Source: Eubacteriales bacterium (GTDB taxonomy: Bacteria; Bacillota; Clostridia; Lachnospirales; Lachnospiraceae). From it: DNA of 64,000 nt. The stretch lies in contig JAUNOY010000010.1 in assembly GCA_030536995.1 (NCBI GenBank), forward strand, positions 1 through 64,000. Reading direction: 5' to 3'. Shown piece by piece: positions 48,630 to 57,924 of the stretch. The position numbers were made by a program, and so were the translations under genes. The notes under the pieces were generated by a model. That model was given only the letters and a program-made list of their open reading frames with translations, ran no database searches and was not told where the DNA came from. Position 1 is the first letter of the stretch. Each line of letters begins with the position of its first letter.

Positions 48630-50742
48630 GTTTTTCTCCGTTCTTTCTTCTAAATTCTATTTTGACCGGATGCATACCTGTCAGTTCCTCACTTTTTAAA
48701 TCTGGTTGAGAAAAACCGACATATATAACGAACTCTTCTCCTCCAATAATCCGTTTTCCTTCTTCATCTACAACAGTAAATGCTTCATCCGGAAGTTTGA
48801 CTGAAATCTTTTTTGATTCTCCCTGCTTCAAATTTACTCTTCTGAACCCACATAACTGTGGATTTGGAACCGAATACACCGAATCCATACATTTAATGTA
48901 AATCTGTAAAACCTCACAAATATCTCTGTCTCCAGTATTTCTCATCTGTGCAGATACAATCACTCCCGATTCATTTTCTGAAACCGTTCCTGATTCAACT
49001 TCTGCTTTTCCATAAGTAAGACCATATCCAAACGGGTATTGTGCTTTTCCCTCCATATACCTGTAGGTTCTTCCTTTCATGGAATAATCTTCAAATGCCG
49101 GAAGGTCGTTTAATCCTTCATAAAAGGTGACAGGAAGTTTTCCCGATGGAGATTCCTTACCAAACAGGATTTCTGCTACCGCATTTCCTCCGCGAGCGCC
49201 TGGATACCAAAGCTGTAAGATTCCTTCAAAATGTTTTTTGGCAAAGCTCATATCCATATCACTGCCTGCCAGCATACACAATACAACCGGTTTTCCTGTC
49301 TGTGCCACCGCCTCCATCAATCTGCGCTGACATAAAGGAAGCTCAAGATTTTCCTTATCTCCGGAAGCATAGCTGTTACCTGTATCTCCTTCTTCTCCTT
49401 CTAACGTCTCATCTAATCCAAGACACAGAATAACGACATCGCTGTTTTCTGCTACTGTTACAGCCTCTGAAATACGATCCATATCATGTGCAAGAGTTTC
49501 TGTTTTATCACGAAAAAGATCACTTCCCTGCGAGTAAAGAATACGCACCTCATGCCCTACATATTTTCTGATTCCTTCCAGTACTGTTACATACTCTGAT
49601 GCAGTTCCATGATAATTTCCAATCAATGCCGCCCTGCTGTCTGCATTAGGCCCTATAACACCTATTGTTTTTATTTCATTTTTTTTCAAAGGAAGAATTC
49701 CATTCTCATTTTTTAGCAGAACTATACTCTCCAATGCAGCCTTATGCGCCACATGAAGATGCTCGCTGCACTCCACCTTTGTATATGGTATATCGTCATA
49801 CTCACTTCCATCAAAGAGTCCCAGCATAAAACGAGTCGTAAAAAGACGAATTGCCGCCTCCGTAATAGCTTCTTCTGTAACCATACCATGATAGTATGCA
49901 TTGAGAATCAGCAGATATGTATTTCCACAATTCAAATCACAGCCTGCATTCAGAGCCATTGCTGCAGACTGCATCGGACTTCCTGTAACCATATGATTTT
50001 CATGAAAATCTCTTATTGCCCAGCAATCGGAAACAAAATGTCCTTCAAATTTCCACTCTTCCCGAAGTTTCTTTTTTATTAATGTCGTGCTGCCACAACA
50101 GGGTTCACCATTGACACGATTATACGCTCCCATGACGGATTCCACATGGGCATCTTTAACAAGTGTTCTGAATGCCGGAAGGTATGTCTCTTCCATATCT
50201 TTTGGAGACACTTCGGCATCAAACTCATGACGAAGTGCTTCTGGTCCGGAATGCACTGCATAATGTTTTGCACATGCAGCTGCTTTCATTGTTTCACTAT
50301 TTCCCTGAAGCCCTTCCACATAAGCCTTCCCAAGAGCAGATGTAAGATATGGATCCTCTCCATATGTTTCATGACCTCTTCCCCATCTGGGATCACGAAA
50401 AATATTTACATTAGGTGCCCAGAATGTAAGCCCTTTATAAATATCTCTGTCTCCCTTTGCAGATGCCGCATTATATTTTGCTCTCCCTTCCTCTGCAATA
50501 ATGTCTCCTATTTCTCTAATCATATTTTCATCAAATGATGCAGCCAACCCAATTGCCTGCGGAAAAACTGTTGCCGTTCCTGCTCTGGCAACTCCATGTA
50601 ATCCTTCATTCCACCAATTGTACTCCGGAATTCCAAGTCTTGGAATTCCAGGTGAATCGTATCTTAACTGAGAAGCCTTCTCTTCTATCGTCATTTTTGA
50701 AACCAGTTCCTGTGCTTTTTGTCTCGCGTCTTTTCTATTCAT
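48619..50742 (-). CDS. GH3 beta-xylosidase/beta-glucosidase
   Basis: A 707-residue enzyme without a signal peptide. The GH3 N-domain has FWAPNVNIFRDPRWGRGHET and the nucleophile Asp in GHFVSDCWAIRDFH. The C-domain has GDTGNSYASGDKENLELP and a fibronectin-III-like end. The WGRGHETYGEDP form is more usual in xylosidases than in glucosidases. With GH10 and GH51 neighbours, a beta-xylosidase acting on imported xylo-oligosaccharides is the best inference. The ribosome binding site GGAGGA is rather far (about 12 bases) from the ATG. Confidence 0.92.
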   Translation of the reverse strand: MNRKDARQKAQELVSKMTIEEKASQLRYDSPGIPRLGIPEYNWWNEGLHGVARAGTATVFPQAIGLAASFDENMIREIGDIIAEEGRAKYNAASAKGDRDIYKGLTFWAPNVNIFRDPRWGRGHETYGEDPYLTSALGKAYVEGLQGNSETMKAAACAKHYAVHSGPEALRHEFDAEVSPKDMEETYLPAFRTLVKDAHVESVMGAYNRVNGEPCCGSTTLIKKKLREEWKFEGHFVSDCWAIRDFHENHMVTGSPMQSAAMALNAGCDLNCGNTYLLILNAYYHGMVTEEAITEAAIRLFTTRFMLGLFDGSEYDDIPYTKVECSEHLHVAHKAALESIVLLKNENGILPLKKNEIKTIGVIGPNADSRAALIGNYHGTASEYVTVLEGIRKYVGHEVRILYSQGSDLFRDKTETLAHDMDRISEAVTVAENSDVVILCLGLDETLEGEEGDTGNSYASGDKENLELPLCQRRLMEAVAQTGKPVVLCMLAGSDMDMSFAKKHFEGILQLWYPGARGGNAVAEILFGKESPSGKLPVTFYEGLNDLPAFEDYSMKGRTYRYMEGKAQYPFGYGLTYGKAEVESGTVSENESGVIVSAQMRNTGDRDICEVLQIYIKCMDSVYSVPNPQLCGFRRVNLKQGESKKISVKLPDEAFTVVDEEGKRIIGGEEFVIYVGFSQPDLKSEELTGMHPVKIEFRRKNGEKHED

Positions 50743-50768
50743 CCTGATCTACATCCTCCAATTATCTA

Positions 50769-51665
50769 TTATTCTTTTACTCCACCCAGAGTAAGTCCTG
50801 TCACAAAATATCTTTGTAAAAACGGATAAATACAGATGATCGGGAGCATAGTAAGTATTGACGCTGCCGCCCGAACTGTCTCAGGAGTTACTGAGCCTGT
50901 TGCGTTTTTCATTGCTTCTGCAGAAGCACCCTGATTTGTCACAGATGACAGCAGTTTCATAAGTTCATATTGAAGTGTTGTCAATTTTACATTCATTCTG
51001 TTATACAACATAGCATCAAACCATGAGTTCCACTGCCCTACTGCCGCAAAAAGAGCAACCGTTGCATAAACCGGCTTACACAATGGCGAAATAATCTTTG
51101 TAAAAATCGTAAAATACCCTGCCCCGTCAAGCTGTGCCGATTCTTCCAGGCTGTCTGGAAGTCCATTCATATATGTACGAATCACCAGCATATTAAATGC
51201 ACTGATCATTCCCGGAATTATATACACCCAGAAACTATTTGTCAAACCCAGCCCTTTATACAATAAAAATGTCGGAATCATACCACCATTTACATACATT
51301 GTTATAACCCAAAAAAGTGATAACTGTTTTTTAAATAAAAACCTTTTTCTACTTACAATAAATGCCAGAATAGCATTTGTTACAAGCGCAGTAGCCGTAC
51401 CTAATAAAGTTCGTGCCACAGTAATATAGGCGCCTGTAATCAGGTTGTCTTTTTCTAACACTGTAATGAAATTTTTCAATGTCCATTTTCTTGGCCACAG
51501 ATATATCCCCCCCCGCAATGCATCAGTTCCATCATTAAATGCAATCGCAAGTGTATTCAGAATCGGATACAATGTGACAAGAATAAACAGAATCATAAAG
51601 ATTGTATTACATACAGTAAAAACTTTATCTGCAGGCGATGATTTTATTTTTCTTCCTGTTTTCAT
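50769..51665 (-). CDS. carbohydrate ABC permease, LplC/MalG type
   Basis: A 298-residue inner-membrane permease with six helices. The EAA loop is SLEESAQLDGAGYFTIFTKI, followed by ISPLCKPVYATV. The N-terminus has LYPILNTLAIAFNDGTDALRGG, typical of the LplC/YtcP subgroup (CUT1). It pairs with the LplB-type permease encoded 12 bases upstream. No ATPase gene is present in this locus, so a shared MsmX-type ATPase encoded elsewhere is expected. Confidence 0.94.
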   Translation of the reverse strand: MKTGRKIKSSPADKVFTVCNTIFMILFILVTLYPILNTLAIAFNDGTDALRGGIYLWPRKWTLKNFITVLEKDNLITGAYITVARTLLGTATALVTNAILAFIVSRKRFLFKKQLSLFWVITMYVNGGMIPTFLLYKGLGLTNSFWVYIIPGMISAFNMLVIRTYMNGLPDSLEESAQLDGAGYFTIFTKIISPLCKPVYATVALFAAVGQWNSWFDAMLYNRMNVKLTTLQYELMKLLSSVTNQGASAEAMKNATGSVTPETVRAAASILTMLPIICIYPFLQRYFVTGLTLGGVKE

Positions 51666-51677
51666 CTTAAACCCTCC

Positions 51678-52634
51678 TTAGAATAACCTTTCATCGCCAT
51701 TCCGTTTGGCAATCTGGTTTGCTATCACAATCAGAATAATACTTACCACGCTCTTGAATATACCTGCCGCTGTACCAATTGAAAAGTCACCCTGGCTAAT
51801 TCCCCAATTCAAAACATAGATATCAATCGTCTGGGAGACTCCCTGTACAAGACCATTTCCTAACAGATACTGGATTTCAAAACCGGCGTTCAATACATTT
51901 CCGACATTCATAAGGAGAAGAATCATAATTGTTGGTCTTATTCCCGGAAGAGTTACATGTTTAATTTTCGCCCATCTTCCTGCTCCATCAATAGATGCCG
52001 CCTCATAAAGCGAAGGATCGATAGATGTAATTGCAGCTAAATATATGATCGCATTCCATCCTGTTTCCTTCCATACATTTGCAAATGCTACAATCGGCCA
52101 GAAATATTTCTTATGAGCAAAAAAATTAATCGGCTGATCAATAATATTGAAATTCACAAGCAACTCGTTAATAATTCCAGTTCCAGACAATGCGTCATGG
52201 ATGATTCCTGTTACAATAATCCATGATAGAAAATGTGGAAGATATGAAATCGTCTGCACCGTCTTTTTTCCAAATGCATTGCGTACTTCATTAAGAAGAA
52301 TGGCAAAAGCAATCGCAGCAACAAACGTCACCACCAAATTAATCACACCCATCGCAAGTGTGTTTCGTATCACTCGTAAAAATGTTGCATCTGAAAAAAG
52401 CTGCTGGAATTTCTGCAGACCGACGAACTCAGAATGAAAAAGACCATCAATTGGTCTATAATTCTGAAAAGCCATCAGCCAGCCTCCCAAAGGGAGATAG
52501 TAAAAAATGATACCATAAATAACAATAATTCCTGACCAGATCAAAAGAACCTTCTGACGTTTTGCCTCCTTCCAGCTAAAACAGATTTTTTGTTCTGTCA
52601 TTTCTGCTTTTTTTCTTTTTACTCCAAAAGCCAT
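51678..52634 (-). CDS. carbohydrate ABC permease, LplB type
   Basis: A 318-residue permease. FYYLPLGGWLMAFQNYRPIDG near residues 45-65 and the EAA loop LYEAASIDGAGRWAKIKHVT, followed by LPGIRPTIMIL, place it in the LplB subgroup. Six membrane helices are predicted. It lies between the binding protein and LplC-type genes, so the three form one importer for xylan-derived oligosaccharides; the substrate is inferred from the enzymes around it. Confidence 0.94.
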   Translation of the reverse strand: MAFGVKRKKAEMTEQKICFSWKEAKRQKVLLIWSGIIVIYGIIFYYLPLGGWLMAFQNYRPIDGLFHSEFVGLQKFQQLFSDATFLRVIRNTLAMGVINLVVTFVAAIAFAILLNEVRNAFGKKTVQTISYLPHFLSWIIVTGIIHDALSGTGIINELLVNFNIIDQPINFFAHKKYFWPIVAFANVWKETGWNAIIYLAAITSIDPSLYEAASIDGAGRWAKIKHVTLPGIRPTIMILLLMNVGNVLNAGFEIQYLLGNGLVQGVSQTIDIYVLNWGISQGDFSIGTAAGIFKSVVSIILIVIANQIAKRNGDERLF

Positions 52635-52702
52635 ACATTCACCTCATTTTTCAAACAGGCAGATAAGCCTGTAGCATATCCGCCCGTTTTGTATATCAAT
52701 TT

Positions 52703-54367
52703 CTATTCAAACTTAGATGCCTCTTCCATTCTGCGATTCAGTTCTTCCTGCATCTCTTCAAGGAATACCTGTGGATTACATCCATCATATACTTCCATAT
52801 ATGTATCCCATTCACTTTCAAAATCATCTGACATGACAACTCTCGGGAGATACTCATGTTTAATTTCTCCCATTTTCGTCCATGCCACGCCTCCTGGTGT
52901 ACTTGTTGTCATAGCATTTGAAAATGAATACATAGGATACCATGGACCGGGTGCCTCGCTTGTTCCCAGCATCTCTACATATGTGTCAACACCATATGCT
53001 TCAAAACATTTCTGTACAGAGGAGTTCAGACTGTCAAAAAACTCTCCCGGCTGCTCATCCGGCCAGTTTGCATTAATACCATCATCACTGGTTCCTTTAT
53101 AGGACGGAAAATAAGAATATGAACAAAGATGTGATGCCTTATACGCCGTATCAGCCGCCTGCATTCTCTGCTCTTCGGTACGGTAAAATAAGCCTTCATC
53201 GTTTACTTTATAATCAATATCTTCTTTTCCCCAAAACCTCAGGTTATGAATTTCCTGACTGAGCAGATCATCAATAAACTGAAGCGCACCTTCTACATCT
53301 TCACAGCTTGTTGTAATTGCAAGACCAGAACCTACATTCAGAGCACCGTCTGAATTGTGCCACTGATTTTTGATGCCTTCATCAATAGTAATCGGAAGAG
53401 GTACATAACTGCAGCCCTTCTCATCAAGTCCCTGTTGTTTCAAAGAATCGTTTACATTATATGCGAAGTTCCACCACTGATCGACCATTCCCAGTACACG
53501 CCCTGTGGAAAGTTTCGCAATATATTCATCGTAAGTCTGGGTAAAAGATTCAGGGTCAACATATCCTTTCTGATATTCCTCATTTAATTTTTTGAAATAT
53601 CTTTTTGCAGTATCCGTTGTATTATAATCAATAATTTTTAATTCGTCCGGATCAACGATTACAGATCCATCATTTGGATAACCATCCAGAAATTGCGGTG
53701 CATTTTCAAGGCAATAATATCTCCAGTCTTCACACAAAATTGTGTATGCAATATTTTCCGTTCCATCTTCCATTTCCGGATTTGCCTCTATATAGTTTTC
53801 CAGAAGTTCAAAATACTCGTCCAATGTATTTATTTCCGGATATCCCGCCCATTCCAACACTCGTGTCTGAATCCAGAATGCTTCATCATTATGTGTAGTA
53901 GCTTTTTCTTCGCCCTTTATATTCTGAAATTGTTGAATCCAATAAATATGCCCGTCATCCTGCTTCAGCTTATTCCATTCTTCCTCAGAATAATACGCCT
54001 TAATATTCGGGTATTTGTCCAGATATTCATCAATCGGTACAAGCGCTCCTGCCTCGTAAAGTTGCCCCATTGCATCCCCACCATCAATGAAATCCGGATA
54101 TTCTCCTCCGGCAATTAAAGTACCTACTGCTTCTGAAGCAGTCTGACCTGTAAGCCATGTCTCATCCACTTTCGCACCAGTCTTTTCTGCGATGATTTGC
54201 TGAATTTCATTGTCATCATTGATTTCTGATCCCGGTACGGCAAAAAATGCTGTAAATTCTTTAACGCCGTCTCCATCTTTACTTTTTGAATCACCACCGC
54301 ATCCGGCAAGTAATGACACTGAAAGTACGGATGCTGTCAATATTCCCGTTACTTTTTTTACTTTCAT
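52703..54367 (-). CDS. lipoprotein sugar-binding protein of the LplA type
   Basis: About 554 residues. A lipoprotein signal peptide with lipobox LLAGC (Cys 23) precedes a large solute-binding fold with FTAFFAVPGSEINDDNEIQQ and GAKVDETWLTGQ. The length of more than 500 residues is usual for the LipO/LplA group. It is anchored outside the membrane and should capture xylo-oligosaccharides. I use the ATG at 54367 because AAGGAGG lies upstream and the signal peptide then begins properly; the open frame extends 27 codons further without a signal. Confidence 0.93.
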   Translation of the reverse strand: MKVKKVTGILTASVLSVSLLAGCGGDSKSKDGDGVKEFTAFFAVPGSEINDDNEIQQIIAEKTGAKVDETWLTGQTASEAVGTLIAGGEYPDFIDGGDAMGQLYEAGALVPIDEYLDKYPNIKAYYSEEEWNKLKQDDGHIYWIQQFQNIKGEEKATTHNDEAFWIQTRVLEWAGYPEINTLDEYFELLENYIEANPEMEDGTENIAYTILCEDWRYYCLENAPQFLDGYPNDGSVIVDPDELKIIDYNTTDTAKRYFKKLNEEYQKGYVDPESFTQTYDEYIAKLSTGRVLGMVDQWWNFAYNVNDSLKQQGLDEKGCSYVPLPITIDEGIKNQWHNSDGALNVGSGLAITTSCEDVEGALQFIDDLLSQEIHNLRFWGKEDIDYKVNDEGLFYRTEEQRMQAADTAYKASHLCSYSYFPSYKGTSDDGINANWPDEQPGEFFDSLNSSVQKCFEAYGVDTYVEMLGTSEAPGPWYPMYSFSNAMTTSTPGGVAWTKMGEIKHEYLPRVVMSDDFESEWDTYMEVYDGCNPQVFLEEMQEELNRRMEEASKFE

Positions 54368-54431
54368 AACTTTCCTCCTTAAGCTTGATAACATTATTTT
54401 AGCAAAGCACCGCTCAATTTGAATCGGATAA

Positions 54432-54502
54432 ACTATGGTAAACAGCATGGTAAAATATAGAACTTTCCCCTGATGAATTTAATTCCTTATTGTTTACCAT
54501 AG
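54432..54502. repeat. 13-bp inverted repeat between regulator and binding-protein genes
   Basis: ACTATGGTAAACA (54432-54444) and TGTTTACCATAGT (54490-54502) are perfect complements. A second half site ATGGTAAA follows the first by 12 bases, giving a direct repeat. One arm is the end of the response-regulator gene itself. It could be an mRNA hairpin that lowers read-through, or a binding site of the AraC-type regulator. Confidence 0.55.
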
Positions 54503-56085
54503 TCTCTTACCTGTTTACGAAATTTTGCCGGAGTACAGCCTTTCACAGAGATAAACCTGTTTACAAAATAGTCCAAATCGTGGTATCCTACCGTCTCCGC
54601 AATCTGATAAATTTTTTTATCAGTCCTAAGCAATAGCTGACAAGCCTGCTCTATTCTGCAATGGTTCAGATAATCCTTAAACGCCTGTCCAAATCTCTTT
54701 CTAAAGAGCTGCCCCAAATATGCACTGTTTACATAATATTTTTCACTAAGCTCTTTAAGAGTCAGATTATCCGCATACCGCTCTCTGACCTCTTTTTCTA
54801 TTTTCATGAGTATTCCACATGAAGAATCTTCCCGCATTTGAGCCAGATAATCCCCATATTCACAAGCTACTCTGCAAAGATGTGCTTTACTTCCTCTCAG
54901 AACACCATCCTTAAAGGTTCCTTCACTGATCATTCTCAATATTTCTTCCTGGTTCACCGTATCATCCAATTCCAGTGCCAGATGCAAAAGTTGGAATAGC
55001 AGATAATTAACATTCAGTCTCATAATTTCATCAGATACTTCCCGTTGTCTCATCTCTTTATAAAAGCTGTCAACAGCTTTCATGATATCCGAATGATTAT
55101 TTTGTTCAACAGCATTAAGTAAAATATCCAGACTATTTTTGCAGAGCATGATTCCAGGGGTATGGACCTGAATCTCTTCTTCATAGTAATAGATATTCTT
55201 TTTCTCTCTGAATCCCTGAAAAGATCTGACCATACGTGATGTACTGTATGACTTTGCTGTTTCTTCCAGATTTTTTACTTCTTTTCCAACAATCATGATT
55301 ACCTGAAGTCCCAACATCTCCCTCAAATACTTCATAAAATTTTCCAGATATTCCTTTATATCCGATGATTCATACATATATCTGCATAACAGGAAACCAA
55401 CATCATAAACTTTTTCCTGTATCGAAACATCCATCACACAATGACCGCTGTCATCTTGAAGATAATCTATACATGTCTTATATAACAGTATCTGATTTGC
55501 CCGACTTACAGTGTCCTCAAACTCTCCGTCATAATCATTCCCATCAATCAAAATTTCAACATACCTTATTCCTTTCGATAAACGTATATGCTGACGGACA
55601 TACTCAACCATCGCAGTATCAAACCTTCCCTGTATGACAGAAATAAGTGTTCTAGCCAGATAAGCGTTCTCTAATTTTTTTGTCTCTCTGTCTCTTTCCA
55701 GCTTTATATTTTTAATTCCTCTTACTTTCCTGAGTGCCTGAATCAGCTTATCCTTTTCTACTGGTTTTAAAATATAATCTGTACATGTATACTTTATTGC
55801 TTCTTGAGCATACTGAAAATCAGCATATCCGCTTAAAATAATAAAAAAAACATCCTTATGACTTTCAGAATTACGAATCATTTTTAAAAGTTCAAGCCCA
55901 TCCATAATCGGCATCTTAATATCAGTCAAAATAAGGTCAATATTATTATTTTCCAAAAAGCAGAAAGCCTCCTCACCATTTGACGCCGTTCCTGCAATCT
56001 CAAATCCTTCCTGTTTCCAGTCTATCAACTCTTCCATACCACGAAGTATGAATGGTTCATCGTCTACCAATAACACTCTCAACAT
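54487..56085 (-). CDS. AraC-type response regulator (YesN-like)
   Basis: A 532-residue regulator. The receiver (1-120) has VDDEP and the phosphorylated Asp in LILTDIKMPIMDG. A long middle region of unknown fold (about 130-420) precedes two helix-turn-helix motifs (LTLKELSEKYYVNSAYLGQL and IYQIAETVGYHDLDYFVNRF). It should activate the sugar-import genes just downstream. It lies four bases after the YesM-type kinase gene, its evident partner. Confidence 0.94.
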   Translation of the reverse strand: MLRVLLVDDEPFILRGMEELIDWKQEGFEIAGTASNGEEAFCFLENNNIDLILTDIKMPIMDGLELLKMIRNSESHKDVFFIILSGYADFQYAQEAIKYTCTDYILKPVEKDKLIQALRKVRGIKNIKLERDRETKKLENAYLARTLISVIQGRFDTAMVEYVRQHIRLSKGIRYVEILIDGNDYDGEFEDTVSRANQILLYKTCIDYLQDDSGHCVMDVSIQEKVYDVGFLLCRYMYESSDIKEYLENFMKYLREMLGLQVIMIVGKEVKNLEETAKSYSTSRMVRSFQGFREKKNIYYYEEEIQVHTPGIMLCKNSLDILLNAVEQNNHSDIMKAVDSFYKEMRQREVSDEIMRLNVNYLLFQLLHLALELDDTVNQEEILRMISEGTFKDGVLRGSKAHLCRVACEYGDYLAQMREDSSCGILMKIEKEVRERYADNLTLKELSEKYYVNSAYLGQLFRKRFGQAFKDYLNHCRIEQACQLLLRTDKKIYQIAETVGYHDLDYFVNRFISVKGCTPAKFRKQVRDYGKQ

Positions 56086-56089
56086 ATTA

Positions 56090-57865
56090 TCACCTTTTAT
56101 CTCCTTCTAAAAACGGCAGGCGTATAAGAACTATCGTGCCTGTACCTTCTTCTCCACTTAATTCAAACTGTACCTTACTGTCCGACATTATTTTCAGCCT
56201 CAGACAAGCGTTAATAATACCTACTCCTTTTTCAGTCTCTAGTAAATCAATACTTGCATTTTCCATTTTCTTCCGCAGCCTGTCAAACTCTTCATCTGTC
56301 ATGCCACTGCCTGTATCTTCTACTTCTATACACATTTGACCACCATCTCTATACACACGGATAAACACCCATCCCGATGTAGTTTTTTTCTCTATTCCAT
56401 GCACACATGCATTTTCGGCAAATGTCACAATTGTAAGCTTTGGAATCTTCTGATAAAGGCATTCCTCTTCCACCTCTATCTCATATGACAGTCTGGAGCC
56501 AAATCTATATTGCTGTAAGTCCATATAATTACCGACAATCTCCATTTCCTGCCTTACCTCTATAAGATCCTCACCCCAGTCTACGTACTGTCTCTGCATA
56601 ACAGCAAGCTTTTCGACCATCTCTGCTGTAGTTTTTTCCTTTCTTATTATACTGTGCATCCGTATACTTTCAAGCGCATTAAAAAGAAAATGTGGATTAA
56701 TCTGACTTCTCAATGCAAGAAGTTCCGCCTTTTGTCTTGCTACTGTTATTTCCTGTTCATGTATACGGTTTCTATATACAATTTTCACTAAAGTCTTTAT
56801 ACGGGATGCCATCTTGTTATAATTCCGCATAAGATCTCCTATCTCGTCTTTTGCGATAACATCTTTTATCTCAACCAGATTTTCATCTTCCGTATTCCTG
56901 AAAATACTACTCAGTCTGGTGATCCGTACAGTTAATGAACGATTCAGCAGCAACACCATAATCAATGGGAAAATAATATTAATCAAAATAAGTACAAGTA
57001 ACATGGGAAGCTTCTCCATCAATTTATCGGCAAGAACCGTTTCCGGTCGCATCACGTATATTTTCATATCTGCACCATAAATAATACTTTCTTTTACGCA
57101 CTTTACTTTCCCTGATGTTGAAAACCGTTCATATGGATCTCCTATATTCTCACCTTCCTGATTTGAAAATATAATCCTGTCGTCATGGCATATATACACT
57201 GGCATATCATAGTTTAAACTGCGAAGTTTTCTATTTATTGTACTGTAATCCATTTCAATCTTTAAAAGTTTTTCCGAACGTCCGCCGCCGTAACAATTCA
57301 TCTTCTTGACAAAATATACGTGTCTTTCCGGATCCATTACTGCTCCGGGTACAGCTGGCTCATATGCAAAATATAATATTTGCTCCACATTATTTTCATC
57401 CATTTCCTGATACCACTCGCTATCTTTGACCAAATTCAGATTTTTCACTGTTCCACCACTTACAATCGTGGTATTATCCGTATACATTGATATAGTCGAA
57501 TTTCCGGTCATATCCCAGCTTTGAAAAAGCGTGTCCTTAAAAAATTTTTGATAATGAACAACATAGTCAAATGGATTTATATATTCCGCTTCAAGAAAGT
57601 CATTAATATACTGATTAGAATATATTCTTTTTGCCACTTTTGAAACAGTATCTACATCATAAAAAAACTGGTTATTAACTGCATCCGCAACATCTTCCAA
57701 TTCAGTTTTTTGCAACTGCTCCTCTGTATGCACAACTGTATAAATAATTGCCCCGTCTGTCAATGTGATTGGCAGGAGCATACAAAAGATATAGATTAAA
57801 ATCATCTTTTTTCGAATTGAAAAGTTATCAATCCGCCTTGTAAGTTTTTCTAATGTGAATTTCAC
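56090..57865 (-). CDS. sensor histidine kinase (YesM-like)
   Basis: A 591-residue kinase. Two membrane helices (about 20-45 and 285-310) flank an external Cache-like sensor of about 240 residues. A HAMP domain comes next, then the His_kinase box INPHFLFNALESIRMHSIIR with the phosphorylated His and a HATPase domain with EDTGSGMTDEEFDRL. The type is that of kinases that respond to extracellular sugars or the binding protein. It shares an operon with its regulator. Confidence 0.94.
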   Translation of the reverse strand: MKFTLEKLTRRIDNFSIRKKMILIYIFCMLLPITLTDGAIIYTVVHTEEQLQKTELEDVADAVNNQFFYDVDTVSKVAKRIYSNQYINDFLEAEYINPFDYVVHYQKFFKDTLFQSWDMTGNSTISMYTDNTTIVSGGTVKNLNLVKDSEWYQEMDENNVEQILYFAYEPAVPGAVMDPERHVYFVKKMNCYGGGRSEKLLKIEMDYSTINRKLRSLNYDMPVYICHDDRIIFSNQEGENIGDPYERFSTSGKVKCVKESIIYGADMKIYVMRPETVLADKLMEKLPMLLVLILINIIFPLIMVLLLNRSLTVRITRLSSIFRNTEDENLVEIKDVIAKDEIGDLMRNYNKMASRIKTLVKIVYRNRIHEQEITVARQKAELLALRSQINPHFLFNALESIRMHSIIRKEKTTAEMVEKLAVMQRQYVDWGEDLIEVRQEMEIVGNYMDLQQYRFGSRLSYEIEVEEECLYQKIPKLTIVTFAENACVHGIEKKTTSGWVFIRVYRDGGQMCIEVEDTGSGMTDEEFDRLRKKMENASIDLLETEKGVGIINACLRLKIMSDSKVQFELSGEEGTGTIVLIRLPFLEGDKR

Positions 57866-57924
57866 TTCCGCCTACTCCTCTTGATTTTATTTTTCGTAAA
57901 TCCGTATACCGCTGCCTGAAGCAT

